Below, one piece after another: positions 13,051 to 24,351 of a stretch of DNA of 64,000 nucleotides (its first letter is position 1; every line of letters begins with the position of its first letter). The position numbers and the translations under genes were made by a program. The stretch comes from Phoma sp. XZ068 (taxonomy: Eukaryota; Ascomycota; Dothideomycetes; Pleosporales; Didymellaceae): contig RBKR01000015.1 of the NCBI GenBank assembly GCA_004835665.1, positions 558,001-622,000 of the forward strand, written 5' to 3'. Below the pieces are notes generated by a model that made no database searches, was not told the DNA's origin, and saw nothing but the letters and a program-made list of their open reading frames with translations.

Positions 13051-13195
13051 ACGCTCATCTATGGACTTCTTGTCGGCACCAGACAACTCAAGGTACACCT
13101 TCTCGTATTCAAGCAAAAGGTGGAAGTAGTAGTGGGACAAGCCCAGTACTATCTCTCCAGTAGAGTGTGGTAGTTCTAGGACTCAGAAATCTTAA
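13051..13195 (-). pseudogene. Mutated partial copy of the neighbouring M3 metallopeptidase gene
   Basis: Positions 13051-13140 align without gaps to 15671-15760 inside the peptidase gene described below. Fifteen of 90 positions differ. Twelve are G-to-A or C-to-T changes going from the intact gene to this copy, and only three are transversions. In the last 68 bases all nine changes are such transitions. After a gap of about 18 bases the match resumes weakly (13143 with 15781) and fades near 13195. The copy has the same orientation as the gene. The one-directional transitions are the RIP signature. The copy has no coding capacity. Confidence 0.8.
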
Positions 13196-13306
13196 TAAAT
13201 GACTACAGCGCCTGCAATTCAGAAGTTAAGCTAGTCAAAGAGTTCTTCAGGTCGTGTAGCTCCTTTTCAATCTACCAACATCCCCATTCTGTTTTGCTAC
13301 AGCTGC

Positions 13307-13490
13307 TCGGTTTCCTTCTGTACCCTGTCTACGGCGGCCTTCAGCACACAGTGGTGTCCTTGCAAGGCAGCTTCGAGCTTGACGTTGACCTTGAATGTCC
13401 CTGACTTGATATCATCGTATTTCCGTGCTTTAGCCTCAATATACACACGCAGTAATCGCACAAGCTTGACTGTAGGCTCAGAAAGTATTG
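13307..13490 (-). pseudogene. Decayed gene fragment, unknown family
   Basis: On the minus strand about 60 codons read openly before an in-frame TAG at 13309-13307, which is followed by further stops. The residues are Lys/Glu-rich and helix-like (for example LVRLLRVYIEAKARKYDDIK and AAVDRVQKETEQL), suggesting part of a former helical or coiled-coil protein. It lies directly beyond the peptidase relic inside the AT-rich block. Family unknown. Confidence 0.35.
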
Positions 13491-14077
13491 GTTATTACGA
13501 ACCGTTCAGCTGAAGGCAGTAGCATCCTATACCCCTACTATCGAGGTTGCAAGCAATTAGTTTACATATCTGACTCCCTAGGTATTGGCAATACGTTTGG
13601 GTTGTGGAAATGCAGGGTTGTAATAGGACAATGATGGACCATGAAGTTGCAAGTTGACATCAAGATGTGCGTAAAGTGGCTGATGGTGTGGTAGTAGTGC
13701 TGGTAGGACGTTGAGGGATGGGTCAACATTAGAAAGGATATCGATACATACTTGGACAAGGCTGAACAGCACCTAGAATAGTACATGAGTTTGGGAACTA
13801 GTACTGGTAGAGGAGGATGTTAGGGGATTCTGGGTGATGATGGTTGATAGGTTTCTGACCATGAGCTCGAATGGTGGCTGTATGGGGTAGGCTTCCCGGC
13901 CTAGGATTTGGAATACATTGGTAGCGTAAACTTAGGGAGCGGTTGGCCGGCGTTGGGACACCCCTAGGATACTAAATAGGACATTGGCGTGTATTTTTGG
14001 GACATTTGGGGTGCTAGTTTTAATACTTAGAATCTTAGACTCTATTTGGGACAAACACCATTAGAGTATATACCTAA

Positions 14078-14192
14078 GTTTAGACCTAGTTGTTTTAAAC
14101 CATTCTATTAAAGATCCGTATCTAGAGTTTAGAATTCACTGTTTAAGACTGCTTAAGCCTGTTCCTAGAGTTTAGACTTGGTTGTTTTGGAC
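14078..14192. repeat. Degenerate direct repeat pair
   Basis: A 23-base sequence at 14078-14100 recurs at 14170-14192. The copies differ at four positions (C/T, A/G, A/G, A/G), all transitions. The core TAGAGTTTAGA also occurs twice between them (near 14122 and 14165). This fits a small repeated element later altered by RIP. Confidence 0.5.
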
Positions 14193-14640
14193 AACTCCTA
14201 TATGCGCTACTAAAAATTAACTTAGTTATTTGCTTCACAATACAGGCGATCCAAGGATAGTAAACCTAGAGTATAATCTCTATACTATTGGTAGATTCTT
14301 TATATTAAAGCTAAGTATAATAATATCCAAACTTTTTATCCGTCACTTCAACCACTTTCCACATGAATCACGCGCTTCTCAACCAGTTGTAAAACTAATC
14401 TGCGCTCCTCTCAATAAATACCCTCTCAACAATAAAGTATCCTTTCTTAACGATTACAACTAATTAACAAGCTCAATTTCCTTAACTAAGAACCCATCTC
14501 ACCTCGAAATCTTCCGTGCTAGTTTAACATCCTACTTCCCACATTCCACCACTACCATACTTACTCCAAACCCAGTAACAAGACAACCTGTTCCCAAAGC
14601 ACCACCCTATAATTTCAACGCACAATACCTCACTTGGGGA

Positions 14641-15112
14641 ACACCCCACTGTGCCCGAACCCCTCGTAGTTAAAAGAGATTTGTTTGGGAGCTATACATA
14701 TACTAGTAACGGTGATAAAGATACGCCGTCTTACCTTTGAACCGCCGAGCTGAAAAACCAGAGTTCTACCAGATGTTCTCCATTCAGCCCAGACGCCTAC
14801 CTGCAAGAACAGCGACTTCAACCCCTTGAGGAACCCCCCTTTACCATTGGCAACGAAAGAAAGCAGAAACGACCGCTCCCGCAGACGGGGATATCATCGC
14901 TGCGGACATCGACGCTGTCATTTCGGTCCTCGAAGAAACGCGTGCCGTGCCCATCGTCTCAGCACGGCCGCTGACTTCCCTACAACAAATCTGTCCATGA
15001 TGCTAATTCACAACGATAGTAAGGTACGAGTAAAAACACAGTTACCAGCAACATTCATTTACTATCTGGCTATGCATTCGCTAACAGCACACCATGCCAC
15101 GGCTCACTCTAT
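14641..15112. other. Border of the AT-rich block, possible antisense exon remnant
   Basis: Normal composition returns here. On the minus strand a stretch at about 14749-14812 lies between an acceptor-like TTGCAG and a donor-like GTAAGA and would read VGVWAEWRTSGRTLVFQLGG. On the plus strand 14870-14960 is also coding-like. Neither can be extended into a gene. The part next to 15113 will include the 3' UTR of the peptidase gene. Confidence 0.3.
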
Positions 15113-17338
15113 CTATTTAGAAATTCCGAGTTCTTTGTAGAACGCCTCAGTGCTTGGTTTCCTGCCGAGGAATTCTTCAAGAATATCCATCTCCTCCTTT
15201 GATCCACCGCGCTCGAGCACAGTGTGTCTGTACCTGCGGCCTTCCTTTGCGTTCATAGGGTCGTCCTTGAAGACGGAGTAGAACATGTCTGTGGAGTAGA
15301 CCTGGGAGGAGAGGTAGCCGTAGTAACTGAGCGTGGTTAGTATGTATTCGTCACTTTGGTGCGTTGGAGATTATTTTGTGACTTACCCGGCATCGTAGCC
15401 GCCGATCAAGTGCCCGAAGGTGGCTTGGCCGTTGCCCCAGTGCCAGTCGCCCTTCTTGTCGCCGCTTAGTGCTTCGGGCCCATCAAGCTGAGAAATCTCT
15501 TGGCGGAGGCTGTTGTACAGTTGTGTGATGTCAAGCTTCTCGACTTCCTCGTGGCTGCTGGGCTCATGGATGGCCATGTCAAAGGTGCCAAAGTGCAATT
15601 GCCTCAGGTTGAACAAGGCATCGTTGACGTGCTTGGTGTTGATAAGTTTGCTGATCAATGAGTTGGGGATACGCTCGTCAGACGGCTTCTTGTCGGCACC
15701 AGACGACTCGAGGTACGCCTTCTCGTACTCAGGCGAGAGGTGGGAGTAGTGGTGGGACAATGAGCGGAGCTGGGAAGGCGTCCAGCACCAGTTCTCCAAC
15801 ATTTGCGATGGGGCCTCGACGAAATCTCGGACAGTGTTGGTGCCGTGGAAACGAGAGTACGTCGTTCTTGAAACAAGATCATGAATTCCATGGCCAAGCT
15901 CGTGAAATAAAGTTACGACTTCGTCGTGCTTCAGAAGCGAGGGCTTCTTGGGTGTGGGTTTGGAAAAGTTGCAAACCAGGGCAGTCGCGGGGTATCGTCG
16001 CTTCCCGTTTTCGTCTATGTAACCAGGCTGCAGGTTGAAGTTCGCAGCGTGTCCATACTTACCATCACGAGGGAAGAGATCGAGGTAAAGGTAGCCGACA
16101 AAGCCAGCACCCTCGCCCGCATCGTCCCACACGCTGAACACCTGCACCTCTGGATGCCAAACAATATCCTCTGCCTTGCCGCCATCCGCGAGAGCAGCCC
16201 TCTCTTCACCAACGATCTCAACGAAGACAAGGCCGAAGAGCTCCTCAAAGATTTTCAGCATGCCCTGGATGGTGGTTTGGAGCGGGAAGTACTCCGCGAT
16301 GACCTGATGGTCAAGCTGGAAGTTTTTCTCCAACATCAGGCGGTCGTAGTACCTGTGGTCCCACAGGTAGTACTTCTCAGCCAGCTCGCCAGTCAGGCCC
16401 TGCTCCTTAACATCCTGATTCTTGAACTCCATCAAAGCGTCAATCTCCTTCTTACCGCCTGGTGCAAGACGTGTGCGCAGGTCGCTGAGGAATTCATCGA
16501 CTGTCTTGGGTAGCTTTGCCATCTTGTCTTCGATTCTGAATTCGGCGTGGTTGTTGTATCCCAGCATGCGGGCAGCCTCGTCTCGGAGGAGGATTGCCTC
16601 ACGGAAGAGATCGACATTCTGATTGCACTTGTTCTCGTTCTCGACAAACACCTTCTTTCGTGTCTCGGCGTTTGTAGCGTACTTCAGGGTTGGGAACAGG
16701 TCGGGGTACTTGAAGGTGAGCCAGAGCTTGCCCTCGTTTTCGCCCTCGCCCTTCTTCAAGCCAGTCAGGACATCCTCTGGCACGCCGTGCAGCTCCTCAG
16801 GAGTGAACCAAAGGCCTCCATTCTCCTCATTCAGGTTCTTCGAGAACTGAATGCCAATAGTGCTGAGACGCTGCTTGATCGCCTTGAACCTGTCGCGCTT
16901 CTCGCCAGCAGGAATGTTGAGACCATTGCGGATGAACGACTTGTGATCCTTCTCCAGCAGACGCTGGGACTCTGGGTCCAGCTGCTCCTTCGCCTTCAGC
17001 ACCTTGTCGGTCAGCTGGAAGACGTCTTCGCGCATGGATGACTCAATGCCGAAGTCGTCGAGCAGCTGCTCTGCCTCACTCGAAGCATCGCGGAGCTCCT
17101 TGCTTGTAGACACGGCGTTATAGAAGCCAATGATGTGCGACTCAATGGCCATCTTGTTGTCATCATGGGCAATGGGAAGCAGAGCCTTGGCAAAGGTAGC
17201 GTCGCCGGCCTTGACAACAGCATCCTGCACGCCTCGCGAGCGCTCAATCAGCCTCTTCGTGTCGGCGAGCAAGCTCTCCTTGGTCGCGGTGAACTTGGGC
17301 GGCAGCTGCGGCGGCTTCTTGTACTGTGCGGGCGCCAT
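15113..17338 (-). CDS. mepB: M3 family zinc oligopeptidase (saccharolysin / MepB)
   Basis: This is a thimet-oligopeptidase-type peptidase that cleaves short peptides in cytosol or mitochondria (yeast Prd1, Aspergillus MepB). Exons are 17338-15387 and 15326-15113 with a 60-nt GTAAGT intron; the product is 721 aa, the usual family size. The zinc motif HELGH is at residues 479-483 and the third ligand Glu lies in FVEAPSQMLENW near 508. The conserved GGYDAGYYGYL segment is created exactly across the splice. The chosen start is the first in-frame ATG, but the frame stays open upstream from a CTG at 17521, listed separately. A RIP-like partial copy lies about 2 kb past the stop. Confidence 0.95.
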
Positions 17339-17521
17339 CGTGGAATTGGTAAGAGGGCGGTAGGGTTGCGTGTGGAGCGGGTTGCGGAAGGTGCCTGGCT
17401 TGAGATTGCTCAGGATGTTGGGGCTGCGCCCGGCGAGTCGGAGTGAAGAGAGAATGGCGGAAAGACTGATGAACAGCGCGACGGACGCAAGGAAGAGCTT
17501 GGTGAGGCGTGAGGTAGCCAG
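17339..17521 (-). other. In-frame upstream extension of mepB, possible CTG start
   Basis: Upstream of the mepB ATG the frame stays open for 61 codons back to a CTG with A at -3 and G at +4, and a stop lies four codons further up. The translated extension has seven Arg/Lys residues, no Asp or Glu, and a hydrophobic stretch (LFLASVALFISLSAIL). That is the make-up of a mitochondrial presequence or signal anchor. There is no in-frame ATG. This could encode a non-AUG-initiated organelle isoform, or be joined to an upstream ATG exon that I did not find. Confidence 0.4.
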
Positions 17522-18493
17522 GTTGGTTACTATCTCCTAGTTTGCTATATCATGTGCGGGGCACCAACGGGCGGTGAACAGGGGCAAACGCGGTGGATAA
17601 CGTCAGTCGGAAGCGCGTTGAATGTGAGTGTTGGTCAACGTGACCACCTGTCGCTGATGCTCACTCAAAGCTCCGCAAACGCCGAGGTTTTGCTGCTTGC
17701 AGTAAGGCGGGATCTGCCCGGGATCTACTGCGATGGGGCAACACCACGCGTTTGACCTGCCGGACCCTGAACTTTGACGACATGTTGGTCGACCAGAGCA
17801 TCATCACGAGGATGTGCAGTCGATACGGCATACCTGCCTAGACAGAAGCGCCATCCACTCAAGCAGTACGCGACGAACCAGTCATCAGTAGGCTACCTCC
17901 AAGACTGTATCCTCCGGGCGGTCTTGCACACCGCCTGGCTTCCCTCGTTAGCCGCGTGCAATGGTAAAGGCAATCGTAGATAATCATCATGCAGAGGAGG
18001 AGTCTGTCAGGCTGAAAAGGCGGGGCCTCTGGTGTTGAAGATGTCTCCATGGAGACTAAGGGCAACCCTTCCACACCAAGCTTTCCAAATCGAGCATCAA
18101 TAGACCATCACGAGGACATCACACAAACGGCAGGGAATACGTATGTCTCTCAGCTCATCTGTCAATTGCTCTGCATCTCCTCTCTTGCGCTTACGCCGAG
18201 CACATCCGTCTACATAAGCCCATTACCCGACCCGTGTCTTCGTAAAGAACGTGGTCCAACCAGCCTATGCATTCAACAACCCAGATAATGATAATCTGAA
18301 CACCCGAAATCGACAAGTGGGAATCATGCAGCCGCAACGCCTAAGTACTCCGTAGTACGCCTTTCCGTGATGTGCAAGCAACGCCCAAAGCAGAGAGGTA
18401 TTGATCGTGAAGCCCGTTAAAAAAAGAGATGCCGCCGAAGTAGCGACACCAAATGAAGTGAAAGAAAAAATTAGCCACCACTCGTCAAGCCTA
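17522..18493. other. Intergenic, mepB promoter and bem1 3' flank
   Basis: This region separates two minus-strand genes. It must contain the upstream control region of the peptidase gene and the 3' UTR of the Bem1-like gene. No open frame here carries a recognisable motif, and I see no RNA gene or repeat. Confidence 0.5.
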
Positions 18494-20567
18494 TTATCTC
18501 GCCGTTGTGACGCTCAGCGTGAGCTTGGGATTTCTCTCGACTGCAATTTGCAGATCCTCGTCGTTCTCGATGGGGAAGAATGTACCTTCCATCTCGTCTC
18601 TGTATTCGACAATCAAGTCCTCGTCACGCTCGTCAGGTCGCTCCAACCGTCTTCTCTCCCTCAGCTTGTTGTAAAGGTCGGCGAAGCGAAGGGATATCGG
18701 CATGCGAATGACCACACAATTGTCCTCTTCAAACCAGACCTTGATCTTGAGCGCTGATGATGTGCCGGTGTTTGTCGCTGTCGAAGTGGAAGAGTGTTGG
18801 TGGTTCATTGGTGGAGGGTTGAGTGATGTCGAGTATACCTGTGAGGCTGATGACTGCCCGCGCTGGTGAGCGCCGTATGACCCTGTTGAGTAAGGTGTAA
18901 CTGGTGTTGTAGCCTGGAGCTGATCAGCAGACGACTGTCTGCTTGTGGATCCTCCATGCGAATGGTTCGAAGATTGTCCCGATTGCTGTGATAGCCTGTA
19001 ATCGTCCTGAGCCTGGATATCCGGGTCAATTTCGTAATCGCCCTGTCTTGGCGCAAAGAAGCCCTTCACAAGCTGGCCATGCGTAATGTGGGAGCCCAGC
19101 TTGAGCAGGTTCTTGATGTACTCGTCGAGATTCGCGCGGCGGCCGTTCGAAATGTTATCGGTGACGTAGGTGACCGGCCCGGGCATGAAAGGGAGTGTGC
19201 GTTCACTCTGGCCGCTGGTGCCAGCCTCGACAGGGTAGGTCGCGATGAGCTGGATCTGCAAGTCGTAAAAGTCCTGGTACAAGCGCTGCAGCTCCCAATG
19301 TCTGCCATCTTCCATCTGACATTCGATGATAAACCAAAAGATGTCGTCAGCGAAGCAGTACCTCGGTACGCAGGCCTTGATAGGTGCAAAAAGCTGATCA
19401 TTATGACCCTGGCCTCCTTGCATGGCCATAGATCCAGAGCGTGAGTGAGATACCTGAGAGAGTGTTAACGACATGCGGGCAATGTGAAGTATGCCAACTT
19501 ACCGAGCCATTCCTGCCTTGTGTCTGGCTTCGTCCACCGAGACTCATGCGCTCCATACCAGCCTGCAACGATTGCTGCGTGTTGTCCTGCAGCTTGCCGA
19601 GCGGTATGCTGCCGTTCTTGTAGTCTGCCGCCATCTTCTTCCATTCCTCGACTTTTGGAACGCCTGCTGCTGACACGGCCTGCTGCGCGTCTGGCACTGC
19701 TTGTCCTGTTGTCATGTCGCGGATCTCGATGAAGGACACGGGGATGAGGCCTGGACCGCCTAGTCGTGTTATGGGCTTCGCGACGAACCACTCTGGGTTG
19801 GACTGCGCGATGACGATAATGGCCTCGCCCTCCTTTGCATCCAGCTCGTCGGGCCTCTCCGCCTTGAAGTCGTACATGACAATGCCGTAAACCATAGCCC
19901 CTGTCTTGCCCGACTGCGACATGCGCATTTGCTGGCTCATCATGTTCTGCATCATGCCGGCGGTGTTGGGTGGATTGGGGCTGCCTATCCCGCGGAGGGG
20001 CTCTTGGTAGCCAGAGTCGTGTGGCTGCGGTTGCGCGGGTTGGCGAGGTGCAGGGCCGGCGCTGTCGCGCACTGTCTTCCCAACGCCCTCAAAGTACGAG
20101 ACGGGCACGAGTCCGCGGGAGCCGTGCAGCGGATTGCAGGCTTCGTACCAGTCCGGGTCGTTTTCGCGGGCGACGACGTGCAGGAAATCGCCCTGGGAAA
20201 AACTGAGCTGGTTCGGGTCGTTGGCCTTGTAGTCGTAGAGGGCTTTTATGACCTGTGAAATTGGATCGCCCGTTAGCTTGCGCGCGTGCTGCCTGTTTGG
20301 GAAGCCGGGGTGGGGTGTATATGGGCGTGCAGGGCTGCTGGGACGCTGCACAGTGAAAGGGACGGCAGAGGTGGCTACACACCTTCTTGGGCGGCACGAT
20401 GGCTATTGCATCCTTGGCTGGGATGGAGATGTGGTGCGGGCGGTGGGCGTCCTTGTCCCCCTTCATCGAGCGGCGGAACTGCGCACATCATGTTAGCGCA
20501 TGCACACACTGACAGGCAAGGCTGCGCCTGGAGCGCGGGCGCGGGCTGTAGGGCGGTGTACCTTCAT
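18494..20567 (-). CDS. BEM1: Bem1/Scd2 polarity scaffold protein (SH3-SH3-PX-PB1)
   Basis: The scaffold links Cdc42, its GEF Cdc24 and PAK kinase at sites of polar growth. Four exons keep phase 0: 20567-20562 (ATG AAG only), 20478-20383, 20252-19503 and 19453-18494, giving 603 aa. Introns carry CTAAC-like branch sites. Domains in order are SH3 (about 35-90, starting VIKALYDYK), SH3 (about 153-212), PX (about 310-420) and a C-terminal PB1 (about 520-600) that in the family binds Cdc24. The linker between PX and PB1 is Ser/Gln-rich. The two-codon first exon is unusual but gives MKFRRSMKGDKD, the expected N-terminus of filamentous-fungal orthologues. It is followed at the 3' side by the mepB gene on the same strand. 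Confidence 0.93.
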
Positions 20568-22422
20568 GGCGGGCAGGTGCGGTGGAGAGTCCAACGGCGA
20601 TAAACGGTACTGTCTGCGCGCACTGCACCGCGAGCGTGTGGTGAACGGCGGGACTGGGACGGCGGGCGATCAAAGGGCACCGGTAGGCTGGCGTGTGCGG
20701 GGACGGGGAGGGTGATGAAATGAACAGCGGCTCGTGAGACGGTCGTGCGCCTGCTGGGCGGCGGCGCGGTCGCTGGCGAGGTATTAACGCTGGAGGACTC
20801 TCTAGCCCAACGGGTGGCCAAGCAAGATGTCGTCGTGTGGTGATCACAGAAACCGGCAGCAGAAGCAAGAAATGAGCAGGCACCGCGGCGCCCTATTGCG
20901 ACGGCCCTGAAAATGGGACCCTGGCTGGCAGCGCACTTGGCAACCCGGAGTTTTGGGCAGTGCTCTGGCAGTGCAAAGGGGGCGATTGGGCGATATGGCT
21001 GCTCTACGGCCTAAAGCTACCCGGCAAGTGCTTGTCTTTGGCGTCGCAGGCCCTGGGTGGGATCGACGCGGGACTCCGTGGCTGCGAGTCGTTTTGTGAC
21101 GACACACTGGCCGTGCGCTGCGGAATGTGTTCACTGCAAAAGACCGTACCCAGCATGCTCGTCCAGACCGTGGGGACGTCCTCCCTCCAACCACTACTGC
21201 AAGGCTACGCCGCCGTGACAGAGCCGGATGTCGGACCTGCATCCGGTTCCATCAGCATGCAGAAGCTCTGCGCTTGGAGCCTATCAGCGTTTGGTGGGGC
21301 TTCACAATGGGAACACTCGCCGTGTGCTTTTTCCAACACCCTCACATTGCCACAAATCTGCTTGTCATCATGTCATTTGCACGTCGGCCCAGCTGTCACC
21401 GGTGGACCGCCTCCAGAACATTGCAAATGCACAGAAGCTCCACTTGTCGGCTGTTTCATTCCCTCGTGGCCGGGGGGATGCTGGCAAGGTTCGATTGTGA
21501 CACATCGCTCAGAGCGCTGCATTGATAGCTGACACCCAATCTTGCGCGTACAACAAGGTTACCTTCGCCGTTGCTAAGCGCAGTGCAAATTCCATACAAG
21601 AACTGTAATCCAATGTATTGCAACACTTTCGTAAACGCCTACGAGCCTCATGGTGGGTATGCCAGCGCCAAACGCCGTTAATAAACCCTTGCATGCCAAT
21701 CACGTTCCCAAGATCCACTTTGCCCACCTCATTGGTCCTGCCCCAGCACCTCTGACGCGTCCACGGCGCAACGGCCATCGCAGGACGCATTGCGGCGCAG
21801 ACATGGCCAAAATGCTGGTCAGGTAACCTTCAACAATGCCACTCAACAGCCCTAATGATACCGTATTAATATCCTTCGATAATATCGCCGAGCGGAACAG
21901 GCCGTCATAAGCCATAAGCCACAAGCCACTATGCCCAGTTCTGCAAACCCACGTGGTAGTATCGGACATCGCGAGACCGAAGCAGGCATCAAAGTAGTTG
22001 CTCAGCCCTGTGTCGTAACACCTCACTAATTTCCATCCTGCACCACCGTAATTCCTTTCATATGCCACTCTTTCCAAATCCACTGCTTGTTTTGCTTGGA
22101 ATAAAATGGATGAAACCAAAAACGAAATACGTGCCTTGGCGATCGCGAACTGCTTTTGAGACATCCAACGTCTGGAGACGACTAGAAAATTCGCTGCATC
22201 CAACGCATGAGCGGATACCCCGCGTTCCGATCAACTGACGCCGGGAAACATCTCATGCCGGGTCATGGCTGTTTGAGACGGCCTTTTGGGCAGATAGATT
22301 TCCAAAATGACGTACGAGTGAGGCGCAGGAATTGGAAAAGGAATTTAGGACGAATGCGATACTCGAGAAAGCTTGAATGCTGGAATAGAAAGGTTTGGTA
22401 TCGCCATCGTCGGTACGGGAAC
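20568..22422. other. Intergenic between BEM1 and THP3-like genes
   Basis: This 1.85-kb stretch holds the BEM1 promoter and the 3' flank of the THP3-like gene. Open frames exist, the longest on the plus strand at 20960-21532, but they show no domain, ordinary start context or splice pattern and read like chance frames in G+C-balanced DNA. Nothing further can be supported. Confidence 0.45.
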
Positions 22423-24061
22423 TCATATTTGGCCCTTGATGTCTACTTTGCTGAACGCAGCGGCACGAAGTTGTTCGAAATGCGCTGCAGCCTCGCGGAT
22501 CTTCACTCGGTACTGCTTGCCGGTCTTGGGGTCGAACTTTTCTTCGATGATATTTTGGGCGCCATGCGACTCGAGAAATTCACGGCATACTTCATCGTTG
22601 TCGAGACCGAGCTCATCAGTCAGGAAGCGCAATGTGATACTAATGTAGCTGGTGCGTGTCAGCGTATGTATGCACCAACGGAGGAGGGTATAATTACGCT
22701 CTAGACATGTTAGCGAGAGCAGCGAGTCGCTCACGCTCGATGAACATGTCCATCAAATAGCCGCCCATGTTCTGGGCCTGGAGGTACAGCCGGAAGAACT
22801 TGTGGTAGTTGCCGAGCGCCAACGCTGAGCGAACGTCGAGAGCATGCTTGATCCACTCATGTGTCTTGTCTGCTGGGGTTAATTCTGCCAACATGTCGTT
22901 CATGTCGGTCTTGTTACACGTATATACAAAATAAAGGATGCGGTAGGCTTTGAATTCAGCCGGGTTACCGCCAAGGTTCTGTGCATAAAGCGCCTTCAGT
23001 TGCGTTTGGCACTGGTTATACTCACCCGTGTCCCCCTTCTCTAACGATATCCGGGCATGGATCTCATACACCTTTACGGTAAAGGCGTTCTTGATGTGCT
23101 GAACTGTCAGATCCTGACGGAGTGACTTGAACTGGTTGCAGATATAGTTGTAGTTCTTCTCGGCTCTCCACTTTTTGGTGAGCATGGCCAAAGTCTTCTC
23201 TAGTACATGCAAAGGTCGGACAGTCTCAGCCTTTGGCGGCGCAGTCAGACGGAAGTAGCTCTTCTCGAGAGCCATGTTGGTTCCGACAACAGGGCCAGTA
23301 GGCATCTCGTCTTCATCCTTTGCTGAAGTCCCCCAGGGCGGAGTCTTGTTGTTGCCAGATTTGCCAAGGTTGAATCGTTGTCGTCGCTTCTCCAGTTCGG
23401 CCTGTTCTAACTTACTTGAGGCGTCAGATGCGGCATTCTTCTTTTGGCGTTTCTCGTTGTGTCCCTCGGCGAAAGTCATACGTGATTCTAGGTTAGTTCT
23501 ACGCCACGGCGGCAGGGTTGCCTGAGTTTGCTGAGCAAGCTCGTCTGAGTCTTGTGATTTGCGCTTCTTCAGCGTCGACGGTGATGAGTTAGTTTGGGCG
23601 CTTGCGCCGTTGAGATGGAGAGAGGAGAGACCGTTGGCGAAGCCATTATTAGTAGGCGACATCAGTGTGGCTTTCCTGCGCTCTTCCTGAATAAGCTCCT
23701 GAGGCAGGGGATATGTGGTCCAGTCGATCGAGTCTTGCATATTTCGTTCGGCGTAGTAGCTGATAGTCTCTTTCAGTTTTGTCTGCATCTCTAGGCTCGA
23801 AACGCCAGAGATGGCGCTCGCGGGGTCGAAGGCACGGCGGACATAATCGCGCACCGCAGGGGGCCACTCGACCTTCTTTGGTTTGCTCGCCGCAGCAGGC
23901 ACATTCGACTGGCACCGCATGTTAGCCAGTGATGCGTGCTTCTGGTGGCTGTCGAGACGTACTGGAGCAGGTGCAGGATGAAGTGTGGTGCGTGGTTGGA
24001 CCGCGTTGTAGGCGGGTGGCTGCATGGGTTGGCCCCACGCAGAGGCGGTGGATGGCATCAT
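22423..24061 (-). CDS. THP3: SAC3/GANP-domain protein, THP3/LENG8-like
   Basis: Members of this family couple transcription elongation, splicing and mRNA export. Exon 1 runs 24061-22698 and exon 2 22648-22423, with a 49-nt intron (donor GTAATT, acceptor ACCAG), giving 529 aa. The N-terminal half is low-complexity, with a Lys/Arg-rich stretch near the middle. The C-terminal half is the SAC3/GANP helical domain, with hallmark text such as SLRQDLTVQHIKNAFTVKVY and NYHKFFRLYLQAQN. The first exon holds a possible 54-nt in-frame intron (23962-23909: GTACGT, CTAAC, CAG), so a 511-aa form is likely. The gene is divergent from VPS36 across 290 bp. Confidence 0.88.
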
Positions 24062-24351
24062 GACAAAGCAAGCTCGCGACAAGACAATACAAGGTGTGTG
24101 TGTGGCTATGGTGTGAGTAATTTACAGTGGCGGTGGTGGAGTGTCGTGACGGCTGTGCGAAGGGGCGAGAGATCGAGTCGTCGAGATTGTGGAGAGGTGA
24201 GTGAAGCGACAAAGCGGACCAGCGCATGCAGGCTTGGCATACGCTAGACAGCAGCCGTCCTAGCGCCGTTTCCGACCATGACGATAGACGTTGGTGAACG
24301 AGCACCCCTCAAGGTTGCCATGGCCATACTTCCACCCCACGAATGGCCTGA
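24062..24351. promoter_or_regulatory. Shared divergent promoter, THP3-like and VPS36
   Basis: Only 290 bp separate the two divergent ATGs, so both core promoters and 5' UTRs must lie here. I see no clear TATA box; a TATA-less bidirectional promoter is inferred from the spacing alone. Confidence 0.5.

Larger units (their letters stand above)
12540..14640. repeat. AT-rich, RIP-like degenerate block
   Basis: Composition changes sharply here. By hand count the 60 bases from 12901 are about two-thirds A+T and those from 14281 about four-fifths, whereas flanking lines such as 7501 are about 40 per cent A+T. TA-rich runs, stop-riddled gene fragments and degenerate direct repeats that differ by transitions all fit repeat-induced point mutation of duplicated DNA. 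A less AT-rich island occurs at about 13780-14000. No intact transposase, reverse transcriptase or terminal repeat was found, so the original element cannot be named. Confidence 0.7.

Noticed and set aside
12540..14640. Intact transposable element in the AT-rich block
   Set aside because: No transposase, reverse transcriptase, terminal inverted repeat or LTR pair could be recognised; only degenerate fragments remain.
20960..21532. 190-codon open frame on the plus strand
   Set aside because: No ATG at the start of the frame, no domain or transmembrane pattern, Cys/Ser-rich composition typical of a chance frame, and overlapping frames on other strands are equally open.
21700..22203. 167-codon minus-strand frame near the THP3-like gene
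   Set aside because: It starts at a TTG, has no recognisable domain and no splice connection to either neighbour.
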